Shown here piece by piece: positions 1-7,000 of a DNA stretch of 8,551 nucleotides. Numbering within the stretch: position 1 is the stretch's first letter; each line of letters opens with the position of its first letter. The translations under genes and the position numbers were made by a program. The stretch comes from an uncultured Collinsella sp. GTDB lineage: Bacteria; Actinomycetota; Coriobacteriia; Coriobacteriales; Coriobacteriaceae. The notes under the pieces were generated by a model that did no database searches, was not told the DNA's origin, and saw only the letters and a list, made by a program, of their open reading frames with translations. The stretch is taken from contig CAMQPJ010000039.1 in NCBI GenBank assembly GCA_947003675.1, forward strand, positions 1 to 8,551. Reading direction: 5' to 3'.

Positions 1-1289
1 GGGCCGAGGCCGGCTTCAACGAGCTCAATGTTGGCATGTCCGCAACCGAGACGCTTACTACCAACGAGCGCGTCCGCGGCGCCGATCCGCTCGTGGACTA
101 CGTGCCCGCCAGGGGCAACGAGGGCGAGGACGGCTATGTGCCGGCGCAGCCCGGCGGTCTGGGCGAGGAGGACATGGTGACCCTGGTGCTGCCGTACGCC
201 AAGTCCGCCCGCGACGGCGTGCGCATTCTGGGCGACCTGCTTGAGCGCTACGGTACCTACGAGAACAACGGCATCGCCTTTAGTGACGTTGACGAGATCT
301 GGTGGCTCGAGACCATCGGCGGCCACCACTGGATCGCCAAGCGCGTGCCCGATGACGCCTATGTGACCATGCCCAACCAGCTGGGTATCGACGGCTTTGA
401 CCTGGACGATGCCGAGGGCACCCAGGCAGATCATATGTGCTCTGCCGACCTGCGCTCCTGGATGGCCGAGTGGCATCTGGACCTGACGCTGGGCGTCGGG
501 GGCGACGGTCCGGCGACGGTCTTTAACCCGCGCGAGGCCTTTGGCTCGCACAGCGACAGTGACCACGTCTATAACACGCCGCGCGCCTGGTATATGCAGC
601 GCTGCCTCAACCCCAGCGATGTATGGGACGGTCCCGACGCCGACTACACGCCCGAGAGCGACGACATCCCTTGGAGCCGCGTGCCCGAGCGCAAGGTGAC
701 CATCGAGGACATCAAGTACGTGCTTTCGAGCCACTACCAGGGCACGGAGTACGACTGCTACGGCAGCAAGGGCACGCCCGCCACGCGCGGTGCCTATCGT
801 CCCATCGGCATCAACCGCAACAGCCAGCTTGCCGTGTTGCAGCTGCGTCCCTATGTACAGCCGGCGTATCGCGCCGTGCAGTGGATGGCGTTTGGCTCTA
901 ACTCGTTTAACGCGCTCGTGCCGCTGTACGCCAATGTCGAGACCATGCCCGAGTACTATGCCGACACGCAGGCTCGCGTGACATCCGAGAACTTCTACTG
1001 GGCCAATCGCTTGATTGGTGCCTTGGCCGATGTTCGCTTCCACGAGTGCGGTCGCGCGGTCGAGGATTATCAAGAGAAGGTCGGCGGCATGGGCCACAAG
1101 CAGATTCACGACGTTGACGCTGTCGTGGCCGCGCTGCCCGAGGCCGAGGTGCCCGCCGAGCTTGCCCGCGCCAACGAGGAGTTTGCCGAGCGCGTGCGGG
1201 TGGAGACCGATGCTCTGTTGGGCAAGGTCCTCTACACCACGAGCTGTGCCATGAAGAATTCCTTCGCGATGAACGACAATGTGAGGTAA
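1..1289 (+). CDS. C69-family (PepD-like) dipeptidase, 5' end outside window
   Basis: This is the 3' part of a peptidase family C69 dipeptidase, an N-terminal-nucleophile hydrolase that cleaves dipeptides. The reading frame is open from the first complete codon (position 3) and reads AEAGFNELNVGMSATETLTT. This matches the family pattern in which a GVxMSATET-type segment lies well inside the protein, so the ATG at 36 is an internal Met and not the start. Further family-like segments are GADPLVDYVP soon after, VTLVLPYAKSARDGVRILGD, then DEIWWLETIGGHHWIAKRVP and YVTMPNQLGIDG. About 428 residues are visible. The catalytic N-terminal Cys and any propeptide or signal peptide lie upstream and cannot be checked, so the cell location is unknown. 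The stop is TAA at 1287-1289, followed by a strong hairpin. Family assignment is firm; exact peptide specificity is not. Confidence 0.9.
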   Translation, partial: AEAGFNELNVGMSATETLTTNERVRGADPLVDYVPARGNEGEDGYVPAQPGGLGEEDMVTLVLPYAKSARDGVRILGDLLERYGTYENNGIAFSDVDEIWWLETIGGHHWIAKRVPDDAYVTMPNQLGIDGFDLDDAEGTQADHMCSADLRSWMAEWHLDLTLGVGGDGPATVFNPREAFGSHSDSDHVYNTPRAWYMQRCLNPSDVWDGPDADYTPESDDIPWSRVPERKVTIEDIKYVLSSHYQGTEYDCYGSKGTPATRGAYRPIGINRNSQLAVLQLRPYVQPAYRAVQWMAFGSNSFNALVPLYANVETMPEYYADTQARVTSENFYWANRLIGALADVRFHECGRAVEDYQEKVGGMGHKQIHDVDAVVAALPEAEVPAELARANEEFAERVRVETDALLGKVLYTTSCAMKNSFAMNDNVR

Positions 1290-1307
1290 AGCCGACCTTG
1301 CAACGAG

Positions 1308-1346
1308 CGAGCGGGGCAAACGCCGTCGAGGGCTTTGCCCCGCTCG
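1308..1346 (+). terminator. Perfect 13-bp hairpin after the dipeptidase gene
   Basis: CGAGCGGGGCAAA (1308-1320) and TTTGCCCCGCTCG (1334-1346) are exact reverse complements around a 13-base loop, starting 18 bases after the dipeptidase stop. The position and stability fit a transcription terminator. It lacks a clean T-run: the bases that follow are ATTCCTACCTT. It may therefore be a weak intrinsic terminator, an mRNA 3'-end stabiliser, or a protein-binding dyad. Confidence 0.6.
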
Positions 1347-1372
1347 ATTCCTACCTTGGCGGTAAAACGATT

Positions 1373-1402
1373 TTGTGTCGTTCGCCCAATCTTGGGTACA
1401 AG
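1373..1402 (+). promoter_or_regulatory. Weak promoter candidate for the phasin/ubiB unit
   Basis: TTGTGT (1373-1378) and TACAAG (1397-1402) are separated by 18 bases and lie between the hairpin and the phasin-like gene. A promoter is expected in this gap because a likely terminator precedes it. The hexamers match the sigma-70 consensus only moderately, so the exact position is uncertain. The rest of the gap (1290-1437) shows nothing else I can name. Confidence 0.3.
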
Positions 1403-1437
1403 AAGGCTAATGCAGTTGTTCATGATTGGAGCCAACC

Positions 1438-1854
1438 ATGGTTATGAAACTCGATCAGCTTGTTAACGGTGCCATCAACGTGGGCTTCGGCGCCGCCGCC
1501 GTTGCCGTCGAGGGCGGCAAGAAGGTCCTTGACGACCTCAATACCAAGGGCGAGCAGGTCCGCAAGGATGCCGGCACCCCCGATATCGCCCGCAGCGTGT
1601 CCGACATGTTCGAGCAGGCGGGTGGCACCATCTCCGACCTGACCGAGCGCCTGGGCATGCAGGGCGAGGCTGCGGCGCAGCGCGTGCTCGACGAGCTCAT
1701 CCTGGCCCGCGTCCGCGTTATGACCGCCCCTGAGCGCACGGCCTTTTTGGCCCATGTGCGCGACATCGTCGATTCGGTCGAGGACAACGTGACCTCGGTG
1801 CCCGTCGAGTCCGTTGAGCCCGACGACGCAGAGGACGCCGAAGAGGCCGAGTAG
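1438..1854 (+). CDS. Phasin-like small protein, first gene of a unit with the UbiB-family kinase
   Basis: The protein has 138 residues and is predominantly helical, resembling the polyhydroxyalkanoate-granule phasin-like family often annotated as a poly(hydroxyalkanoate) synthesis regulator. It starts with a short apolar Gly/Ala-rich segment (VNGAINVGFGAAAVAVEGGK), continues with a charged amphipathic helix region with coiled-coil potential (LDDLNTKGEQVRKD; DMFEQAGGTISDLTERLG), and ends in a very acidic tail (PDDAEDAEEAE). No signal peptide or true membrane helix is visible. ATG 1438 is preferred because GGAG (1428-1431) lies six bases upstream. An in-frame TTG at 1426 would overlap that site, and ATG 1444 is too far from it. 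The stop is eight bases before the next ATG, so co-transcription is very likely. No PHA synthase is visible nearby, so a storage-granule role is not supported here. A partner or scaffold for the kinase-like protein is an alternative, but that is inference. Confidence 0.8.
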   Translation: MVMKLDQLVNGAINVGFGAAAVAVEGGKKVLDDLNTKGEQVRKDAGTPDIARSVSDMFEQAGGTISDLTERLGMQGEAAAQRVLDELILARVRVMTAPERTAFLAHVRDIVDSVEDNVTSVPVESVEPDDAEDAEEAE

Positions 1855-1862
1855 CAGCGCAG

Positions 1863-3626
1863 ATGGCAGATTCCACCACCGATTACAACAATCTAGATCC
1901 CTTGGGTGACGAGACGGCGGTTGTCGATGAGGTTGAGGCCGCCGTCTCGGGCGCTCGCAAGAAGCCGCGCGCTGTCGATATGGTCCCCGAGGAGCCCGAC
2001 GCGATGGCGCCGGACGAGGAATACCAGCTCACGCCGGCAGGTCGTCGTGAGCGCATTGGGCAGATCGTTCGCCTGATCAAAAAGTATCGCGTATGGGATA
2101 ACCTCACGCCGGTGCGCCTGCGTCGTCTGCTCGAAGAGCTCGGCCCCATGTTCGTTAAGATGGGGCAGATTCTGGCCAACCGCTCCGAGATTTTGCCGCA
2201 GCGGTTTTGCGACGAGCTGCGTCGCCTGCGCTCCGACGTAGAGCCGGTGCCGTATGAGGTAGTGCTCCGCTGTCTGGAAGAGGAGTACGGCCAGCGCTTG
2301 GGGCAGATGTTCGACGCGATCGACCCCAACCCGCTCGGAAGCGCGTCGCTCGCGCAAGTTCACCGTGCCCGTCTGGTGACGGGCGAGGACGTGGCCGTTA
2401 AGGTGCAGCGCCCCGGCGCGCAGCAGGTCATGGCGCAGGACATCGACATCATCCGTTCGGTGGTGCGCATCGTTTCCAAGTTCGTCAACACCGACCAGTT
2501 TGTTGACTTGCATGCCGTCGTCGAGGAACTGTGGGCCTCGTTTCGCGAGGAGACCAACTTTTTGGCTGAGGCCAAAAACCTCAACGATTTCTATGAGTTC
2601 CATAAGAGCGTCCATGGCGTGTCGTGTCCTAAGTCCTACCTGGACCTTTGCACCGAACACGTGGTGGTCATGGACTACATTGACGGCATCTCGATTGCCG
2701 ATCCCGAGCGCCTGGTGGCCGAGGGCTATGACCTGGAAAAGATTGGCTCGGCGATTGTCGAGGACTATTCGACGCAGGTGCTCGATGACGGCTTTTTCCA
2801 TGCCGACCCGCATGCGGGAAACATCATTCTCAAGGACGGCATCGTCTACTTTATCGACCTGGGCATGGTCGGGCGCATGTCGAGCCACGACCGCGGTATC
2901 GTTAAGGACATGATTTTCGCCGTGGCCGAGGGTGACGTTCCCAAGCTCAAGGACTCGCTTATGCGCTTTGCCGTGACGCGCGGCGACTCGGCCGAGCTTG
3001 ACCATTCGGCCTTTTTGTCCGATCTGGACTTTATCGTTGCTGACTTCGCGGGTCTTGACCTTAAGGATCTTGATATCGGCGAGTTTTTGACCTCGCTGCT
3101 AAATTTGGCGCGCAAGAACGATGTTGAGCTGCCGAGCGTGGTGACGATGTTCGCCCGCGGCATGGTGACGCTCGAGGGCCTGCTGACCGAGTACATGCCC
3201 AACGTCAACATGATCCAGATCATCCAGACGCATATCAAAAACGAGAAGAGCACCTATGCGCGCGTCCGCGAAATGGGGCGCGATCTTGCCGCGAGCAGCT
3301 ATCGCGCGGCAAAAGGCTCGCTCGAGGCGGCCGAGTATCTGGGCTTGGCGTCGCGCATGCTCACGCGCGGCCAGCTTAAGCTAAACACACAGATCATGAG
3401 CAGCGATAAGGCGCTGCGACAGCTGGGCGGAATTATCGACCGCATGTCGATGGCAATTGTGATCGCCGGTCTGTTTATCGGTTCGTCGGTGGTGTACTAC
3501 GCGCGCATCGAGCCGGTTGTGTTCGGTATCCCGGTCATTGGCTTTATGGGCTACGTGAGCGCGCTGGTGTTGGCGCTGATGCTGGGCCGCGAGATCTGGC
3601 GCAACAGTCACGGCGGCAAGCGGTAA
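1863..3626 (+). CDS. ABC1/UbiB (AarF)-family atypical kinase with C-terminal membrane anchor
   Basis: A 587-aa member of the ABC1/ADCK/UbiB protein-kinase-like family. The first 50 residues are acidic and poorly ordered. Family landmarks follow in order: the KxGQ motif (KMGQ, residues 99-102), a segment resembling the usual LxxLxDxVPP region (RRLRSDVEPVP, 120-130), the Ala-rich-loop equivalent (GSASLAQVH, 159-167), the nucleotide-binding Lys (VAVK, K180), the conserved EETNFLAEAKN segment (229-239), the catalytic HADPHAGN (313-320) and the metal-binding DLG (332-334) in place of DFG. HADPHAGN has Ala where HADPHPGN is commonest. Two hydrophobic segments (about 528-546 and 552-575) anchor the protein in the membrane. 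Relatives support quinone biosynthesis or lipid/isoprenoid handling and show ATPase rather than protein-kinase activity. In a presumed anaerobe without ubiquinone the substrate is unknown, possibly menaquinone or another prenyl lipid. There is no clear Shine-Dalgarno site at ATG 1863, and the gene probably relies on translational coupling with the phasin-like gene eight bases upstream. Confidence 0.93.
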   Translation: MADSTTDYNNLDPLGDETAVVDEVEAAVSGARKKPRAVDMVPEEPDAMAPDEEYQLTPAGRRERIGQIVRLIKKYRVWDNLTPVRLRRLLEELGPMFVKMGQILANRSEILPQRFCDELRRLRSDVEPVPYEVVLRCLEEEYGQRLGQMFDAIDPNPLGSASLAQVHRARLVTGEDVAVKVQRPGAQQVMAQDIDIIRSVVRIVSKFVNTDQFVDLHAVVEELWASFREETNFLAEAKNLNDFYEFHKSVHGVSCPKSYLDLCTEHVVVMDYIDGISIADPERLVAEGYDLEKIGSAIVEDYSTQVLDDGFFHADPHAGNIILKDGIVYFIDLGMVGRMSSHDRGIVKDMIFAVAEGDVPKLKDSLMRFAVTRGDSAELDHSAFLSDLDFIVADFAGLDLKDLDIGEFLTSLLNLARKNDVELPSVVTMFARGMVTLEGLLTEYMPNVNMIQIIQTHIKNEKSTYARVREMGRDLAASSYRAAKGSLEAAEYLGLASRMLTRGQLKLNTQIMSSDKALRQLGGIIDRMSMAIVIAGLFIGSSVVYYARIEPVVFGIPVIGFMGYVSALVLALMLGREIWRNSHGGKR

Positions 3627-3659
3627 CGATTTTCCGGGGTTGGGGAAACGGGTTATTTT
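3624..3659 (+). terminator. Weak hairpin overlapping the ubiB-family stop codon
   Basis: TTTCC (3631-3635) pairs with GGAAA (3644-3648). An outer TAAC (3624-3627) can pair with GTTA (3652-3655) across a 3x3 mismatch, and TTTT follows. This is a poor structure compared with the hairpin at 3712-3739 and may be chance or an auxiliary terminator. The stretch between the two (about 3660-3711) holds no gene I can support. Confidence 0.25.
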
Positions 3660-3711
3660 GCTCGGCACTCCATCTTCACCCTTTTCTATCGCAAACCATA
3701 GCTTTTACCTT

Positions 3712-3739
3712 GGGCTTCGCCTGTGTGCGGGGCCCTTTT
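3712..3739 (+). terminator. Intrinsic terminator of the phasin/ubiB unit
   Basis: GGGCTTCGC (3712-3720) and GCGGGGCCC (3727-3735) form a 9-bp stem with two G-U wobbles, closed by a 6-base loop CTGTGT and followed directly by TTTT (3736-3739). Stem, short loop and T-run together are the classic Rho-independent form. It lies 86 bases after the kinase-family stop and just before the promoter candidate of the next unit, separating the two transcripts. Confidence 0.75.
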
Positions 3740-3765
3740 GCGTGATACCATACTGACAGTAATAA
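3738..3765 (+). promoter_or_regulatory. Promoter candidate for the B12-riboswitch operon
   Basis: TTGCGT (3738-3743) and TAATAA (3760-3765) are 16 bases apart; AATAAT one base on would give 17. A transcript from here would begin near 3772, just ahead of the first riboswitch hairpin, which is where a riboswitch leader should start. The -35 box overlaps the T-run of the upstream terminator, so the two units are packed with no spare sequence. Hexamer match is moderate; the placement is the stronger argument. Confidence 0.45.
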
Positions 3766-3779
3766 TCGATGGCCTAGAT

Positions 3780-3946
3780 GGTGGTGCGGAGACGCACGAA
3801 TGCGCAGTTTTCCTGCGCGTTTGGGAGAATCGGGGTGCAAATCCCCGGCTGTACCAGTAACCGTAATTCCTCTTGGCCCGGGATGGTCGCGTCGCAGATC
3901 GGACGGCGCGCCCGGGTCGGTAAGGTTAAGTCGGATCGCCTCCCAT
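3780..3946 (+). ncRNA. Cobalamin (B12) riboswitch aptamer
   Basis: The leader carries the conserved parts of the cobalamin riboswitch family. There is a hairpin GTGCG-GAGA-CGCAC (3784-3797) and a second hairpin GCGCAG/CTGCGC (3802-3818). The core GGGAGAATCGGGGTGCAAAT leads into a P5 stem CGGGG/CCCCG (3831-3835, 3843-3847) with loop TGCAAAT. It is followed by GGCTGTACCAGTAACCGTAA, which matches the conserved core around P4/P6. A long variable arm with a CCCGGG/CCCGGG stem (about 3878-3916) comes next, then the B12 box AGTCGGATCGCCTCCC (3929-3944). The L5 loop (TGCAA, 3836-3840) is exactly complementary to TTGCA at 3948-3952, the expected L5-L13 kissing contact. In this family adenosyl- or other cobalamin binding turns expression off. 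The downstream gene is therefore predicted to be induced when B12 is scarce. Exact 5' and 3' limits are approximate. Confidence 0.92.
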
Positions 3947-4018
3947 CTTGCACGCGGCCGCGGCGCATGCCGCCGGTACGCGTTGGGCTCTGGAGGGAAG
4001 GGGGACCCCGATGGGGGT
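3939..4018 (+). promoter_or_regulatory. Riboswitch expression platform and ribosome-binding region
   Basis: CCTCCC at the end of the B12 box (3939-3944) is the exact complement of GGAGGG (3992-3997), the best Shine-Dalgarno-like block ahead of the large gene. Between them lie the L13 candidate (3948-3952) and a GC-rich 12-bp hairpin with two one-base bulges (3953-3982). A second purine block AGGGGG (3999-4004) is six bases before ATG 4011. ACCCC (4005-4009) can pair with GGGGT (4014-4018), leaving the ATG in the loop. None of the hairpins is followed by a T-run, so control of translation is more likely than control of termination. The pairing scheme is inferred by eye. Confidence 0.55.
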
Positions 4019-7000
4019 GCTCGAGCGCGATATGTGCGATGACGTGGGGCGGCCGCTGGGCAATGCCCCAAGTTCAGACAATGGGGGACAAATGGATATG
4101 TTTGAGGACGAGCGCGAGCGTGCCTCGTTGCATCGCCGTGGCGCGATTGCACGCGGTGTAGCCAAGCGCGGCCTGGTGGCATTCCTGGCCTTCGCGATGG
4201 CTTTCAGCACCACGCCGGCTCAGCTGTGGGCCGAGGGCGCCGAGGGCATTGCCGAGGCTGTGGCTCAGGCTGCGACGCCGGGCGAGGACGCAGCGCTTGC
4301 GGGCGGTACCGCTGAGCAGAGTGGCGCCGAGGTTTCGGATTCCGTGGGCGCGCCTACAGCTAGTGCCGCCACAACAGAGGCAGCAACTGGCGACGAAGGC
4401 TCGACGACGGGGGAGAGCCCTGCCACGAGCGAGCAGTCTTCGACGGCATCCGCTGGCCAAGCAGGATCTGCCGCCGCGGCTGCCGTTCAGACAGAGAACC
4501 CGACAGAAACCGGCGATGTCGTCAAGAAGCAGGTCGAGGTCTCGTTCTCGATCATCGGCACCGATGCCGACGGCAGGGCTCAGACCTGGGTGGCACCTAC
4601 GCAGCTTAAGCTCGACGAGGGCTCGACGGCTGCGGATGCCTTCGTTAAGCTGCAGCAGAAGACGGGCTTTAAAGCGGATTACGAACCGAACACGGCATAC
4701 GGCTTCTACCTCAAAAGCATTACGTCCCCGACAGATGGCCGCACGCTTGCCTACGATCCGACGACTTATGCCTTCTGGCAGCTGTTCGTCGACGGCGCGT
4801 CTTCCTCGGTTGGCGCGAGCAGCGTTAAGCTCACCCAGGGGCAGAAGATTGAGTTTGCCTATACGGCTGGTAGCGCGTCCCCTGTCGTTAAGGACCAGGT
4901 TGCCGCAAATGTGACCGTCATTGGTCGCGATGCCCAGGGCAAGACTCAGACTTGGGTCGATAACGCGCAGTATGTGGTGACGTCCGGCTCGAGCGCGCTT
5001 GATCTTACGAAGGTCGCGCTCGAGGCGGATGGCATCGACGCCGTTGCTGCGGGCTCCTTCATTCTGAGCCTTAAGTGCAACGGCGTTGAGCTGGGTACGC
5101 CGTTCGATTATTCGACCTATTGGCAACTGTTCATCAACGGCAAGTCGAGCGACTATACGGCAGACAATGTCACCATCCATGCCGGCGATACCGTCACGTG
5201 GTTCTACGGTGGCTGGGGCGACCAGCTGCCCCCCGATTCTGTCCATGCTTCCGTTCAGGTCCTCGGTAAGGACAAGGATGGCAAGCAGCAGGTTTGGGCT
5301 TCGACGGGCCAGACGAGTCTCAAGGCGGGCTCTACTGCCAAGGATCTCCTTGAGCAGACCGGCCTTACTCTCGATGCTGGCGAATCGTCTTGGGGCTGGT
5401 TCCTCAACGGCATTACTTCGCCGTTCGATGGTAAGTCCTATGGGTATGATCCTGCGACCAATAGCTATTGGCGCTTCTATGTAAATGGCAAGTTCGCCGA
5501 CGTTGGCGCCGGTAGCTACGAGCTCGGCGAGGGCGACGCCATTACCTTTATGTATGCTGGCGACAGCGATGCCCTCCCTGGTCAGGTGCTTGGATCCGCC
5601 GATATTATCGGCCCCGATGTCAACGGGAATGATACGCGTTGGGGCACGGCGAGTAACGTTTCTCTGCCCGAAGGCTCCACGGCCCAGAACCTTATTGAGG
5701 CAGTTCTGAAGGCCAAGGGCGTTGCGTACAACGGCTCCCAGATTGGTGAGCACTGGTTCCTTAATTCCATTACTTCGCCGTTCGATCACAAGCCATATGG
5801 CTGGGATGCTGCGACCAATAAATATTGGCATCTGTATATCAACGGAGAGCCCTCATCTCTCTGCGCCAACCAGGTCACGCTCAAGAGCGACGACAAGGTT
5901 ACGTTTGCCTACACCACCGATAATTCGCCCATGCCCGATCCCGACAAGATTGTCGTGGACCCGAGCGCGACGACTCCTGATTGGGATGCCGAGTGGGCCG
6001 GCTACGGCAACAGTGGCAACGGTTCGACCGTAACGGATGCCAAGACGCCTGCGCAGGCCGCCGGTCTTAAGTGGGCCTTCGATTGGAAGGCCGAGTCTGG
6101 TCAGCAGTATGCCAACTGCAGCGAACCTGTCATCGCTAACGGCTTTGTCTACATCGCGACCGAGAACGAGCTCATTAAGATCGATTCGTCCACGGGCAAA
6201 AAGGTTGCCTCTGCGCCGCTTGCCTCTAAGGTGAGCTATACCTCTCGTCCGATCTATACCAATGGCCTTCTCATCGTTCCGCTCAACGGCGGTGCGGTCC
6301 AGGCGATTACTGCGGACAAACTGATTTGCAAGTGGCTGACGCCTGGTTTGACGGACTTGACGCAGAGCTCCTGCACCGTCGTTTCGGACGGCGAGTACGT
6401 CTATGTAGGCTCGGTCGATATTTCGTATGACGAGAATTACAACGCGACCTACGGCAACGGCTCCTTTGCGCGCATTAAGATTGCCACGGGCGAAGTTTCT
6501 TGGCAGAACATCGACCCTGCCGAGGGCTATTACTGGACTGGTGCGGCTTTGACGGATAAGTATGCCATCGTTCCTACGAGCGCGGGTACGCTTAAGTGCA
6601 TTGATAAGACGACGGGCGATGTCGTTTCGACCATGAAGCTCGGCGCTGTCGCAAATGCCGATTGCATTGCCGATCCGACCAATGGTTCGACCTTCTATCA
6701 GATGACGCACGACGGAAAGCTCCATGCGATTTCGCTTTCGGCGAAGGGCGTGCTGAGCGAGCAGAAGACGGTTGATCTGGGCCTCACAAATAACATGAGC
6801 GCCCCGGCGGTGTCTGGTGACAATCTGATTGTCGGCGGACAGACGGCTACTGGCTCTGCTCTGGTTCTCTATAACCTGAAGACTGGCAAAACCACGATGG
6901 TCACTGCTGCCGACGGCAAGGCGCTGCCGGCTGGTTTCAACGGTATTGCTGCTACTCCGCTGGTGAGTGTTCAGGGCGGCAAGACCTATGTGTATTTCAC

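Noticed and set aside
36..38. ATG 36 as the start of the dipeptidase
   Set aside because: The frame stays open to the window edge and the upstream residues (GFNELNVG) belong to the conserved C69 segment, so this Met is internal.
1426..1428. TTG 1426 as the start of the phasin-like protein
   Set aside because: It overlaps the GGAG ribosome-binding site that serves ATG 1438 and has none of its own.
1893..3005. 370-codon open frame on the minus strand
   Set aside because: It is fully antisense to the UbiB-family gene, which has all its family motifs. The His/Val/Arg-rich translation looks like noise.
3948..3950. TTG 3948 as the start of the large surface protein
   Set aside because: It falls in the L13 kissing-loop sequence of the riboswitch, has no suitable ribosome-binding site, and would add an Ala/His-rich stretch made from the expression platform.
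3676..4182. 168-codon minus-strand and 127-codon plus-strand frames over the 3676-4182 leader
   Set aside because: They cover the terminator, promoter and cobalamin riboswitch, whose RNA features explain the sequence. The translations show no protein family.
4074..5831. 585-codon open frame on the minus strand
   Set aside because: Same reason: antisense to the DUF4430 repeats, with no motif, no ribosome-binding site that I can see, and composition typical of a shadow.
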